64,000 nt of DNA from Gnetum montanum. Its lineage: Eukaryota > Streptophyta > Gnetopsida > Gnetales > Gnetaceae. The stretch is taken from the NCBI GenBank assembly GCA_015680685.1, contig MNCI01006585.1:1-64000 (forward strand). Reading direction: 5' to 3'. How positions within the stretch are numbered: the stretch's first letter is position 1; each line of letters begins with the position of its first letter. The notes beneath the pieces are model-generated. The model was not told the origin of the DNA. It worked only from the letters and a program-made list of their open reading frames with translations, and did no database searches. This document shows, one piece after another, positions 35,418 to 47,486 of the stretch. Made by a program: the position numbers and the translations under genes.

Positions 35418-36715
35418 TGAGCCATATTATGATACTTTGGGATAGTGTCATCAAGTAGTATCTCATACTTGAATCAACAATATTAGAAAATTAATATGGA
35501 TTTAGACTAAGGAGATCTACTATAGAGGTTATTTTCTTAACAATTAATGGAGAAATTTAAAAAACATAGAAAAAAATATACATATGATAGAGTGTATAAA
35601 GATATTATTTCATAGGTCTTGATCCTTGATAAATATATTAAAGTGATCCAAAACATGTATGAAGGAGCTACCACTAAAATTAGTATAGCCTAACAAATGA
35701 CATCTAATTTTCCAATCATAATGGGTTTATATTAAGAGTTTTCACTTAGCTCCTATTAATTTTCCATGATTGTAGATGATTAATAAAGGAAATACAAGTT
35801 GAAATCCCTTAGTGTATGCTATTTCCTAATGATATTTTTTTGCGAGATACAACTCAAGAAAATATTACTTTTAAAATGTAGAAGTGAAGACATGCTCTAA
35901 AATCAAAAGGCTTAAAAATTAGGAGAAGTAAGACATAATATATTGAATGCAATTTTAATAATAACATAAATTATGATCAAATAGAAGTGATAATTCAAGG
36001 CCAAAAGGTTTCTCAATAGGAATAATTTTTCTACCTAAGATCAATCCTTCAATGATATGATGAAATTGATAAATATATAGGAAGTAGAATTAAGGTAGGA
36101 TGGTCCAAATGAAGACATGCTAGTGGTGGTGAATGTTGGATAGTACAAAAGATGTAAGAACAAAAAATTAGAGTGGTAGAAATGTGAATGCTTATATGGA
36201 TGTTGAATGTTACTAGAAGGGATAAATTCCATAATATAGATATTAGAGGAAGGCTTGGAGTGCTTCTATTTTAGGTAAGTTATAAGAATAACAGCTTAGA
36301 TGGTTTAGACATATGTAAATAATATCAAAAAANCAAATTAGAGTGGTAGAAATGTGAATGCTTATATGGATGTTGAATGTTACTAGAAGGGATAAATTCC
36401 ATAATATAGATATTAGAGGAAGGCTTGGAGTGCTTCTATTTTAGGTAAGTTATAAGAATAACAGCTTAGATGGTTTAGACATATGTAAATAATATCAAAA
36501 AATGAGCTTACAACAAAGGTTGCTACATCAATATCCTAGGGAAACCACTAAAAGAAAGATCAATGAAGACATGAAAAAAAATAATTGAAGATGATTTGAA
36601 GAAACTATAAATAAATAAAGATCTAGCTTCTCATATAGGTGAATGATAGAAAAACATTCATGTAGCCAACTGCATTTGTTGGGATAAGGCTAGGATGATG
36701 ATGACGACGACAAAG
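35418..36715 (+). pseudogene. RTE-type LINE ORF2, right fragment with 3' tail
   Basis: The first 5 bases are the TGAGC duplication; the LINE frame then continues 'HIMILWDSVIK', 'YGFRLRRSTIEVIFL', 'IKVIQNMYEGATTK' and 'NFPIIMGLY'. These are RTE reverse-transcriptase blocks (F-R-x-G-R-S-T-x-x-A-I-F-L; Y-I-x-x-I-x-D-M-Y-x-G-A; F-P-I-x-x-G-L-x-Q-G). The FADD catalytic block is not preserved. The end shows 'KNIHVANCI' and 'WDKAR' and then the simple tail (GATGATGATGACGACGAC, 36694-36712), typical of plant RTE 3' ends. Frameshifts and stops throughout. It includes the artefactual duplication at 36166-36502. Confidence 0.75.
36166..36502. other. Exact ~167-bp duplication around a single N (assembly join)
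   Basis: 36166-36332 and 36336-36502 are identical at an offset of 170, with n at 36333. Identity this perfect in a region full of mutations points to unmerged contig ends. Confidence 0.85.
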
Positions 36716-36810
36716 CATTTTCATTTACCAATAGATTTCATCTTTACTAAATATGCAATTTTAAAGTGATTATTTTTTTAATGATAACATATGATAAGTA
36801 TATGATAACA

Positions 36811-36880
36811 ATGATGTGTTAGTATTGTTGTAAGAATCTTAATCTGGAAGCTCCAAGTTATAGGTTTGATTCTAATAGAT
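36811..36880 (+). repeat. Partial SINE-like repeat
   Basis: 'gtaagaatcttaatctggaa', then 'ctccaagttataggtttgat', matches the tRNA-like half at 2890-2940. It lies between the LINE tail and the D LTR. Confidence 0.5.
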
Positions 36881-37116
36881 AATAATATGTGATGAGTAGT
36901 AAAGGATTCCAACACTCAATCATACAATTCACAAGCATTCACGCATGACTAGATTATAATCAGTAGATGAACAATACTAGTGAGTTGATAAAAATTTTAA
37001 GATCATTATCTTCTCACTCAGAGTTAGTGAATTGTCGAATCTATGGTTTAACTCTTAGCGAGGTATATGATTAAATGGTGTTGTTTTTCTTTAATTATGC
37101 TAAAGGTAAACATAAT

Positions 37117-38028
37117 TGATGAGTGGTGAGGTAACCCTATGCCCAACCATACAAATCATAAAGTGTTCATGCACGATCCAGTCAAATTTCGTGGACTTTA
37201 TTGTTTCCAGTGCACTAGTATTCTAGGAAGTGAACCCTGCCTTAAGGTTGTTCATTGTCTTCCCAATTACACTTGTGATGTACACTAGTATGGTTAAGTG
37301 TAATTGAGGCATTTGATTTTTATCATTTTATATTTTATGGTTTTGGTGTTTAAAGGGAGATAAATTTAATTGGATTAACTAATTTAATTTAACTAATTAA
37401 CTAGTATCTAACTAGTCCTAACATAAGCATCTAGTCCCACTCTCCACACACGTCCTAAACCCATGTATCCACTATTGGGTTACCAAGCACTACACTACTC
37501 GGTGTACCAAGCAATAATGTTGTTAGGATTACCAAGCGAATACATGTTACACTCACAATGGTTTTACATATGTGTTTAATTTTTCTAGCTTATCTTATTT
37601 AACTACTTCATTAGCTTAATTACTAGAAAACATTTAGTAAATAATTGAAAACATTAAATTCATAAATAAAATATTTAATCTATCCAAAATGCTACAAGGT
37701 TTATTAGAAAGCTCGCCTTTATAGCTACACACATTGTCGTGCTTAGGTACAATAATGCTTGAATAAAGATCTGTACACTCAATGACTCCTACTATGGGAA
37801 CTCGGGAGAAATATTTTAACTCTCAAATGAAAAAACTATAAGAGCTTCGCTAGTACTAAAATCTCATTGCCATAAATGTAGTTGGTAGGCATGTAGGTAT
37901 AGGAAAAATGTGAATTCTACGTTAACAGGGCCTCATTGATGCATGATATGATGCATCAACAAGGCCTCGTTGATGAGGCCCAGTCGATGAGGCCTCATCG
38001 ACGTAGCCAAAAAAATTGTGATGCATTA
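37117..38028 (-). mobile_element. Solo LTR inserted in the D LTR (TSD ATAAT)
   Basis: It begins 'tgatgagtgg' and ends 'gtgatgcatta'. ATAAT flanks both sides (37112-37116 and 38029-38033). It is related to the LTR at 1-303/1908-2350. No internal region is present, so it is a solo LTR formed by LTR-LTR recombination. Confidence 0.8.
37931..38005. repeat. Dense palindrome cluster in the solo LTR U3
   Basis: 37936-37959 has 9-bp arms (TTGATGCAT/ATGCATCAA) around GATATG. 37983-38002 is a perfect 20-bp palindrome centred on GAGGCCTC. GGCCTC/GAGGCC blocks recur at 37930, 37963 and 37975. It occupies the same U3 place as the ATATC dyads of related LTRs. Confidence 0.85.
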
Positions 38029-38135
38029 ATAATGAAAGTTATTATAAATTCTATATATAAGTACAATTGAAATATAAAGTTACTCTAGTCTATCGATGAT
38101 AACTATCTATTACTAGTTTTTGTTACATGTCCTAG

Positions 38136-40320
38136 TGTAACACGCCATCCTAGCTAGGGTAGGGTGATGCCTAGGATCAAGTAATCCTACAATAGAAGCA
38201 TGATAACTAAGAGCCAATGATGTGTAGAATACATGATATTAAGGAAAGTCAAACTACAAAGAAATTTCATACGACACTAAAAACTAAACATACATTTCAA
38301 TTTATAAAACTACATGTCTCTACATAAATCAAACTATGCACTGCTCTTCTAAGATATAAAAACACATAAACATCATCATCATGTATATAAGAGTATAGAG
38401 AGTTTCATACAATAATAGATAGTCCATACTACTATGCATGAAAATATACATTAACCAAGAATTGAAGATTTTTCCCTCCTCTACTCTCCCTCTTCATGCT
38501 CATTTAGGCTCTTACGCATTTCACCTATAACTAAATAAATTTAGTACATAATTGAGTGGAAAGCCTTTACACTTCCCCTACTAGATGGTTGACAAGTACT
38601 ACACTAGAGAAGAGGAGTGGGGCACAAGACAACCTACAACAACTGTTAGTCTTACGCATGCTTAAAACAACACACACATACCATATTGCCCATAATGCTA
38701 ACATAATCATTATCAAATAGGATAGATGGATATCATACAATCACAGATAAAGCCACTATCTGACATCATCTATCATGTCCATGTCATCATACCCATGATA
38801 TATCATTAAATAGTCCATGATCCATACAATCATAACACATATTATCAATGATATGACTCAAAAACTGATACTATCATATACATAGCCCATGTGGTCACTA
38901 GCATATTTGCACTCAATGTAGCATGTGAAATGTTGCCATGAGTACTCATAACAACCATTTCCTATAGGTCTTTTATTAGTCTTTTATTTATCCAACTAGT
39001 GCTATGGTCCATTAACCTGTGACTCGCAACCACTAGCCTTTTACAAGACTGGTGATAGCGATGAGCACACCTATGCCATGTACTAGTTGTAGGAATGAAC
39101 ACACCTATGCTTTTCCACTCTCAGGATGGGGCCTGAGATAGGATCCTTACTAATGCATCATAGTGGAGGTCAATCCATACTACCTCCAGGGTGCCTCATC
39201 ACCAATTGGTCTACACCTTCATTCTAGCAGCACCCACCAATGCCTATCACAAGCATCGTCACAAAGACATGTACACATTCCAACTAGCTTAAGCCAACAC
39301 ATGTCATAAGTACAACACATCCAAACAAACATAACATAACCACACATATCCACACCCAATAGTTATAATCATTCCCTAAAAATAATACCATGATTTGACA
39401 AAACAACATTAATACCACAATATGATAATACAATAAAATATTGCTTGGATTGCATGTAAGTCCATACTAATAACTACTATAATAATTTTGAAAATAATAT
39501 ATGACCAAATAGAAAACCAATCCCACGATTAGAAAGTACTTCCCAAAATGATCCCAACGACACTAATTTTACCTAAATCAGACTACTAGAAGCAAAGTTA
39601 TGCCTATTCAAAGTTTGATTAATAAAATAATATTTAATTACTGCCATGAAGGATTGGAACTCCCAAAAATACTCATGCCTCAATAGGCCCTGAAAATATC
39701 ATATTCCAATCATACCTATCTCATCAACCTCACACATGATATTCTACAAGTCCACATCATATCATACATCACATATATATTACTACACAATTCATAACCA
39801 AAATTGGACAATTTCAGAAAATAAGAAAAATAACATGTCCAATTTTAATCTTTGAGCTATCCACCCCCACATACCCACATTGCATAATCATATACACTAA
39901 TCCAACATAAAAATATAGGGAAAAGGTAAAGACAACCCACTAATTAAAATTGTTAGGGTAGAAAGGGTAAAATAAGCAAAAAAACCCTCAAAAATCTAGT
40001 AGGACTTCATTTCACTCCCAACAAGTTTTACACCCACATAGATATTACTATAACAATTTCAAATCTAGTTTCAAAGTAAGCAAAAACCATTCACAAAGCT
40101 CAGAATTTAGAAAAATGTGGAACAGAAGAAGAGAGAAGATAGAAAATCGAAAGAACAAGCTCTTGTGTCTTTCTGTTAACTCGAACACACCTAGAGAAGC
40201 AACAAAAACCCAAAATCCAATTTCTATGGATAAGAAATGGTGAGGTAGTGGGTACAAATAAAAAAAACTATAACCTATACTTTTTACTTTATGCTTTTTG
40301 TTAAAAAAAAAAAACCTACA
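38136..40320 (-). repeat. 3' LTR of G1
   Basis: The minus strand starts TGTAGG (40320) and ends at 'tgtaacacgcc' on the plus strand. The polypurine tract on the minus strand, 'gagaaaagaagtg', is at about 40324-40336. Confidence 0.85.
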
Positions 40321-40340
40321 ATGCACTTCTTTTCTCACGT
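40321..40340 (-). other. Polypurine tract of G1
   Basis: Minus strand GAGAAAAGAAGTGCAT directly precedes the LTR start. Confidence 0.7.
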
Positions 40341-40879
40341 GACATGAGTTCACTTTTTATTTTTTCCTTTTGAATTATTTATATTGTTTTCAATGAACTA
40401 TTTTCATAAGCTATCTTTATTTTTTCCTTTGTAACTAATGCTGTGAACTTTAATCATGTGTAACAAACACACCAAGACTCCAAATCAAAATCTATTTGAA
40501 CCTACAAGATCCTTATCAAATACTCTATACATTCCCATGCCACAATCACACTTGAACATCATGCTACATAATAGTATAGTGCAAATGCATAAATACCAAA
40601 AACATACGTAAAGCATAAAGACATACCGAATATATGCTCTTGTACCTCAATCCAACACCCCTGCTAGCAACCTCACCTATCTAGCACATCACACAGGGCT
40701 AGTGTACATAATCATGTTAGTTAAGCATGTAAAGACATCATAATCATAACATAAAGATGAAGCCTTAAAACATATAAAATACATTTATATTACATTAACT
40801 TGTCCTCAAAAACCCACTGGGACTCCACAAGTAATGTATAAATTGTAAACGTATGACCATACCTAATGTCTTTAGATGG

Positions 40880-41040
40880 GATGTAACACTCTCCCTTCTT
40901 TGAGAATCTTCCTTTGGAAGATCTTAGGATGAGTTGTTCACATCTTAGTCTCCACCTCCCAAGTAGCCTTTGAAGCTCCATGTCTACTTCATAAAATCTT
41001 AACCATAGGTACAACTTTATTGTGTAGTTGTCACAATATA
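40880..41040 (-). pseudogene. Chromodomain remnant of G1 integrase C-terminus
   Basis: The minus-strand frame 'VPMVKIL' stop 'SRHGASKATWEVETKM' stop 'TTHPKIF' matches the chromodomain end (I-x-V-L-W ... A-T-W-E-x-E ... M-x-x-x-Y-P-x-L-F). Both internal stops stand where Trp is expected. In chromoviruses this domain steers integration towards modified chromatin. Confidence 0.7.
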
Positions 41041-42260
41041 TGATCAACAATCTCTACTAGCTACTCAGCATAACTGACATCAAACTATAGATGTATTCTT
41101 GAATGGTCAATCACATGATGTTCATGAGGCACATAATGTCATATCATCGATACATGAAATACCTCATGTACATGTGCCAAATGAGAAGGTAATTCTATTC
41201 AATAGCCCACTCTCATAGTTTGCTATAACACCTAAAATGGACCAATGTATCTAGTAGCCAATTTCCCTTTTCGGCTAAATCAAGTAAAGCCTTTCAAGGG
41301 AGAAACATGAAGAAATACATGATCTCTAACTATAAACTCTAGTGGCCTTTGATGCCAATTGGCATATGCTACCTACCTATCTTGTGTAGCTCTTAATCTA
41401 TCTCAGATCTCTTGAATTTTCTCTATAGTTTACCTCACCAAATTTGTGCTCACCTACTAACAATCTTCTATGGTATCCCAACATAAAGGTTTTCTACATG
41501 GTGTACCATATAAAATCTCATATGGTGCTACCTAAAGACTCTCTTAATAACTATTATTATATGCAAATTTAGCTAATGGTATCATCCAGTTACAACCTTC
41601 TCTATACCACAAAGAACAAGCTCTCAACATGTCTTCTAGAATCTAATTCACCTACTTAATCTGACCATTAGTTTGTGGATGATATGTTGAACTCATATTC
41701 AGCTTTGTACCCATCTCCTTCTAAAATGCCTGTCAAAAATGCAATGTGAATCAAGCATCTCTATCACTAATAATCCATCATGGCACACCATGTAATTGCA
41801 CTATCTCTACAAGAAAGAGATGTGTAGTTTCTACTACACTTACTGATGATCATGTGGTAAGGAAATGGGCAAACTATGTCAACAAATCAACAACCATTAA
41901 TATAGCATCATGGCGACTATGACCTCATTGAAGACCAATAATGAAATCCATACCAATGACAATCCATTTCCAATAACTAATATAATTGGGAATGCAAATA
42001 TCCCCCAGGTCTTTGATGCTTTATCTTTACTTGCTAGCAAATTAAACATTGAGATACATACACTCCTACATTCCTCTTCATACCAAGCCACCAATACATC
42101 TATCGTAAACTCTGGTACATTTTCTGACTACCTGGATGCATTTGACATCTTCTCATGTGGGCCTAATCCATTAATTGAATTTGTAGAGCTTCTAGAACAC
42201 ATACTCAACCATCCCTCTATAACACTCCATGACTATCCATATAGAGTGGTCCATCAGAGG
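41041..42260 (-). pseudogene. Integrase region of G1
   Basis: 'HPGSQKMYQSLR' stop 'MYWWLGMKRNV' (about 42150-42080) is the zinc-binding N-terminal segment. 'GMDFIIGLQ' (about 41957-41931) holds the first catalytic Asp of the D-D-35-E core. The frame is broken repeatedly, and the second Asp and the Glu cannot be placed with confidence. Confidence 0.7.
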
Positions 42261-42379
42261 TAATTTTTTGCCTCAATTCTTGACACCATGGATCATGTCA
42301 TTGTTGCTCTCATATCTGCTCTTGCAAATCTAATTATGTTGTCAAGTTATTAAGCTTACTCGTCACCCTACTTAATGTA

Positions 42380-43700
42380 TGCACTACTTTATTAGTCTTG
42401 CTAGGCCTATATTTAATAGTGAAATCAAAATTAGCAAGTAGCTCCACCCATCTACATTATCACAAGTTTAACTATGGCTAACTCACAAGATATTGAAGGA
42501 TCTTATGGTAAGTCTAAATAGTAACCTACTCCCCATATATATAATGCTACCAAATCTTCATTGCAAATATCACATCACCCATCTCTAGAGCATGCATAGG
42601 ATATCTAGTTTCATGTGGCCTCAATTTATGGGATGCATAAGCCACAATCTATCCATCCTACATCAACACACAACCAAATCCATTCCCTGAAGCATCAGTA
42701 CTAATATCATATGGATGTCTTGGTGTAAGAGATATTAGCACTAAAGTAGTTACCAATCTATGCTTCAACTCTTCAAATGCAGCCTGACAAGCAGGGCCCT
42801 AAGTAAAGTTAGCCTCCTTTCTCAACAATCAAGTCAAAGGAGATGCTATGCAAGAAAAATGTTCCACAAACCTCTAGTAATATCCTACTAATCCCAAGAA
42901 GCTTCGTACCTCTACTTCTAATTGGGGCATAGGACAATCATGAATGATTGTAATCTTTGCAAGATCCACAAAGATACTAGCTCCTAACACCACATTTCCC
43001 AAGAACTAAATATCTGATTGCCAAAATGAACACTTGGATAGCTGAGCATATAGTTGGTACCCCCTCAAAGTTTGTAAGACCATCTGCAAGTGCTTTGCAT
43101 GCAATTTCTCCTCAAGAGAATATACTAAGATATCATCTATGAACATAATCATAAAATGATCTAGGAATGGCTGCATCACATTGTTCATGAGGTGTATGAA
43201 AACTATTGGTGCATTTTTCAACCTAAAGGGAAGCACCAAAAACTCATCATGGCCATACTATGTTCAAAATGCTATCTTTGACACATCTTGTTCATGAGCC
43301 CATACTTGATGATATCTAGACTTGAGATCAATCTTTGGGAATACATGAGCTCCCCAAAGTTGGCCAAGAAAGTTATCAATGCATGGAAGAGGATATTTGT
43401 TTTTCATAGTCACTTGGTTTAGCTATAAGTAATCTATGCATAGTTGCAAACCCCTATCCTTCTTTTTAAAAAATAGCACTAGTGCATCCCATGGTCATAT
43501 AGTAGGTCAAATAAGGCCTTTTTCCAACAATTCATGTAGCTAAATCTTTAGCTATGCTAGCTTTATGAGAGACATCCTGTGTGGAGCCTTTGAAATAGGA
43601 TCCATACCAAGTTTAAGTCTGATCTCAAATTTAATCTCTTGCCTTGGTGGCAAACCTAGTAATTCTAACTAGAATACATCAAAGAATTCATAAACCACAA
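42380..43700 (-). pseudogene. Reverse transcriptase and RNase H region of G1
   Basis: RT blocks: 'DALVLFFKKKDRGLQLCIDY', 'LPFRLKNAP' and the catalytic 'FIDDILVYS' (about 43145-43118; F-I-D-D in place of the more usual Y-x-D-D, as often in gypsy elements). RNase H: 'DISTDASGNGFGCVL' (about 42710-42665) and 'KYRPSKTNKVVHTLSR'. The longest uninterrupted frame is 78 codons (43239-43006). Stops are mainly at Trp/Gln positions. Inactive. Confidence 0.8.
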
Positions 43701-44165
43701 GAATTTGGTCTATCTCCACCATATCTATTTTATATATTATAGCCACAAAGCATTCATGCCCTTTTTGAAGCATCCTATGGTACATCCAAGAGGAGACCAA
43801 ATCTAAGTGCATAGTCTTCAGATGAGTTTGTACCTCAATTAGAGCACCATCAACTAATTGTAGTTGTAGGAGCTTTTGTTGATAGTCCAAACTAGCATTG
43901 AACTATAGCGATGAATCCATTCCCAAAATCACATCATATACCCCAAGATCCATAACATGAAAATCACTAATCCACTGCATACCTTCCAACTCTATTGGCA
44001 CACCTATAGACACATAATCAACTCAAGTTTCATGACCCCTAGTAGAAGATACTATCAACCTAGGAGAAAGAGAATTACATACAATAGCTACATGATATGA
44101 AATCATAGGATCTATGAAAGAAGCACCTAGATCAAATAAAATCAACATAGCAAAGCCCAAAATTG
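43701..44165 (-). pseudogene. Protease region of G1
   Basis: 'LILFDLGASFI' (about 44145-44113) is the aspartic protease motif (D-x-G-A-S). 'VYDVILGMDSS' follows (about 43945-43915), corresponding to the I-L-G-M-D/P-W block. The protease would cleave the polyprotein. Stops are present. Confidence 0.75.
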
Positions 44166-45283
44166 TACCTCCCATCTCCATCACTACTACTTACCTACTT
44201 TGGGCAATCCTGAGCTTGATGCCCTAGTTGCCCACATGCAAAACAATTCTGGCAATCCCTCTACATATGACCAGGCTACCCACATCTATAACAAATAATA
44301 ACTTCATAACTAGCGCAATTATTAGGACAACAAGTAGGTATTGGATGCTCTCCTTCATGGACACAAGCTTGCTTAGAGGGGCTATGCCTCTCTTTGGATG
44401 TTGGTCCTCTCTTCTACCCCTATCGCCTCTCTCTACGCACTATATCTTCCTACTAACTCCTCTTTAAATCCATGGCTACTACTCTAGCCTCATCATAGGA
44501 TGTCAATATAAGTGGTAATAAGTGATCCTTCAATTATGGCCTTAAACCTCAGTAAATCTATTTGCTCGTGCCCAAGAATCTTTCTACATCTATGGTACAT
44601 AACTACTTAGCTTAAAGAAATAAGCATCATACTCTGTCATACATCAACTACCTTGATAGAAATGATAGAACTCATCCTCCTTAGCTTGGGATTATTGGAT
44701 AGACATATAATAGGCTTTGAAAGATGTTAAAAAATCATCCTATGTCACCTCTTGACCAATCCATTTCTTGGCTTGCTCTTCAATCATCCACCAATGTCGG
44801 GTGGTACCAACCAATTGATAAACTACCAAGTGAGTCTACTAAACCGATGAATAGCCCATCAAATCAAAAGCCTTTTGCAATTCCTCCAACCATTCTATAG
44901 CTATAGTGGGATCCTTAGTGCCATCAAATTTAGGAGGTCCCAACTTCCAAAACTACTCTACTAGTTCCCTATTGATAGGCTACCTGTTTGATTCTCCTGA
45001 GCCTCCTCTAGCACTACTACTTCCCACTTCATTAATCATGGGAACGAGAGCATCACTAGCTGCAACATGCTATTGTAGGATTTGTAACAATTGTTGTATA
45101 AGCTCTAGTTGCCTATTTGTAGGACCACTGCTAGATGTTTGAAGAGGCTACTCTTTTCCATCATTACGCCCTTCTAGTTTGCAAGCCCCACCAACATCAT
45201 GACCACATCTGCTATACATATCTGTAACCTAAAATCACAAATGGGTGAGTACCCCAACCATCATATAACATTGGAGTAAACTA
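44166..45283 (-). pseudogene. gag of G1 with two zinc knuckles
   Basis: The gag core 'PPKFDGTKDP' ... 'WLEELQKAF' ... 'VVYQLVGTTRHWW' lies at about 44950-44780. Two C-x2-C-x4-H-x4-C knuckles follow at about 44293-44252 ('CYRCG' stop 'PGHM' stop 'RDC') and 44247-44206 ('CFACGQLGHQAQDC'). The second is intact, while the first has stops at expected Gln positions. Paired knuckles and the gag core fit Del/Tekay chromoviruses. Confidence 0.75.
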
Positions 45284-45295
45284 GCTTCAATATCA
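45284..45295 (-). other. Primer binding site of G1 (tRNA-Met type, decayed)
   Basis: Minus strand TGATATTGAAGC, three bases after the LTR, against TGGTATCAGAGC; 8 of 12 match and all differences are transitions. Confidence 0.55.
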
Positions 45296-45298
45296 TAA

Positions 45299-47485
45299 TG
45301 TAACACCCTACCCTAGCTAGGGCAAGGTGATGCCTAAGATCAAGTAATATTACAATGAAAGAATGATAACTAAAAACCAATGACTTATAGAGTACATGAT
45401 ATTAAGGAAGGTCAAACTACACAGAAATTTCATACCACACCAAAAACTAAACATAGATTTCAATTTATAAAATTTCATGTCTCTACATAAATCAAAATAT
45501 GCACTACTCTGCTCAAATATAAAAACACATAAGCATCATCATCACATATATAAGAGTATAGAGAGTTTCATACAATGATACATAGTCCATACTACTATAC
45601 ATGAAAATATACATTAACCAAGCACTAAATATTTTTCCCTCCTTGACTCTCCCTCTCTGTGCTCATCTAGGCTTTTGCACCTTTCACTTATAATTAAATA
45701 AAGTCAGTACACAACTGAGTGGGAAGCCTTTACACTTCTCCTACTAGATGGTCGACAAGTATTACACTAGAGGAGAGGAGTGGGGTATAAGACAACCTGT
45801 AAGAACTTTTAGTCTTACGCATGCTTAAAACAACACACACAAACCATATCACCCATAATGCTAACATAATTATTATCAAAGAGGATAGATGACTATCATA
45901 CAATTATAGATGAAGCCACAATCTGACATCATCTATCATGTTCATGTCATCATACCCATGATATATCATTAAATAGTTCATGATCCACACAATAATAATT
46001 CAATCATAACACATATTATCAATGATATGACTCACAAACCAATACTATATATACATAGTTCATGTGGTCACTAGCATATCCGCACTTAGTGTAGCATGTG
46101 AAACGTTGTCATGAGTACTCATAACAGCCATTGCCTGTAGGTCTTTATTAGTCTTTTATTTATCTAACTAGTGCTAGGTTTCATCAACCTATGACTCACA
46201 ACCACTAGCCTTTTAGAGGAGTGGTGATAGGAATGGACACACCTATGCCATGTACCAGTTGTAGAGACAAACACACCTACACTGTACCACTCTTAGGATG
46301 AGGCCTAAGATAGGAGCCTCAACCGATGCATCACAGTGGAGATCAATCCATCCTACCTCTAAGATGGCTCATCACCAACCAGTCCACACCCTCATATTAG
46401 CACCACCCACCAAAAACTACCACAAGTGTTGTCATGAAGACATGTACACATTTTGGCTAACTTAACCCAACACATGTCATAAGCACAACACATCCAAAAA
46501 AAATAACATAACCACACATATCCAAACCTAAAAATTATAGTCATTCCTTGAAAACAATACCACAATTTGAAAAAACAACATTAATACTAGGATATGACAA
46601 AACAATACCATATTTCTCAGACTACATGTAATTCTACACAAATGACCACTATAATAACCTTCAAAATGATATATGCCCAAAGAGAAAACCAATCCAATGA
46701 TTAGAAAGTACTTTTCAAAATGATCTCAATGACACTAATTTTGCCTAAATTAGACTTTTGGAAGTAAACTTATGCACATTCAAAGTTTGATTAATAAAAT
46801 AATATTTAATTACCACTAGGAAGGATTAGAACTCCCAAAAATGCTCACACTCCAATAAGCCCTAAAAATATCATATTCCAATCATACCTGTCTCATCAAC
46901 ATCACATATCATATTCTACAAGTCCACATTGTACCATACATCGCACCTATATTACTACATAATTTGTAACAAAAATTAGATAATTTTGGGAAATAGACAA
47001 AATAACATGTCCAAACTTAATCTTTGAGCTATCGACCTCGCATGCCCACATCACATAATCATATACACTAATCCAATACAAAAATATAAGGAAAAGGTAA
47101 AGACAAACCACTAATTAAAATTGTGGGGGCAGAAAGGACAAAATAAGCAGAAAACCCTCAAAAATATAGCAGGACTTTATTTCGCTCCCAACAAGTTCTA
47201 CACCCACATAGATATGACTGTAAGAATCCCAAATCCAAGTTCAAAGCAAACAAAAACCATACACAAAGCTTAAAATTTTAAAAAATGTGTAATAGAAGAA
47301 GATAGAAGAAAGAAAAATGAAAGACCATGCTCTTGTGCATTTCTGTTAACATGAATACATCCACACACAAAAAAAATAGAAATCCAAAACCTAATTTCTA
47401 TGGGTAAGCGGTGGTGAGGCAATGGGTACAAAAAAAATATAACCTATACTTTTTACTATATGCTTTTTATTAAAATAAGAAGTCA
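45299..47485 (-). repeat. 5' LTR of G1
   Basis: Parallel to 38136-40320 over its whole length. It abuts the truncated G2 3' LTR at 47486. Confidence 0.85.
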
Positions 47486-47486
47486 A

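Larger units (their letters stand above)
38136..47485 (-). mobile_element. Element G1: Ty3/gypsy chromovirus (Tekay/Del-like), decayed
   Basis: LTRs 38136-40320 (3') and 45299-47485 (5'), about 2.19 kb each, start 'tgtaacac' on the plus strand. A tRNA-Met-type primer site and a polypurine tract are present. The order gag, zinc knuckles, protease, RT, RNase H, integrase, chromodomain defines a chromovirus. Over the first ~230 LTR bases about one in eight differs by eye. No matching 5-bp flanks (cctag left, atgat right), so at least one end has been rearranged. Confidence 0.85.

Noticed and set aside
36166-36502. Biological tandem duplication of the LINE end
   Set aside because: The copies are exact, an N separates them and the surroundings are old and mutated; an assembly join is the simpler explanation.
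40048-40353. 101-codon minus-strand frame at the end of the G1 3' LTR
   Set aside because: It lies within LTR and polypurine sequence and is not kept in the 5' LTR copy (a much shorter frame at 47391-47573).
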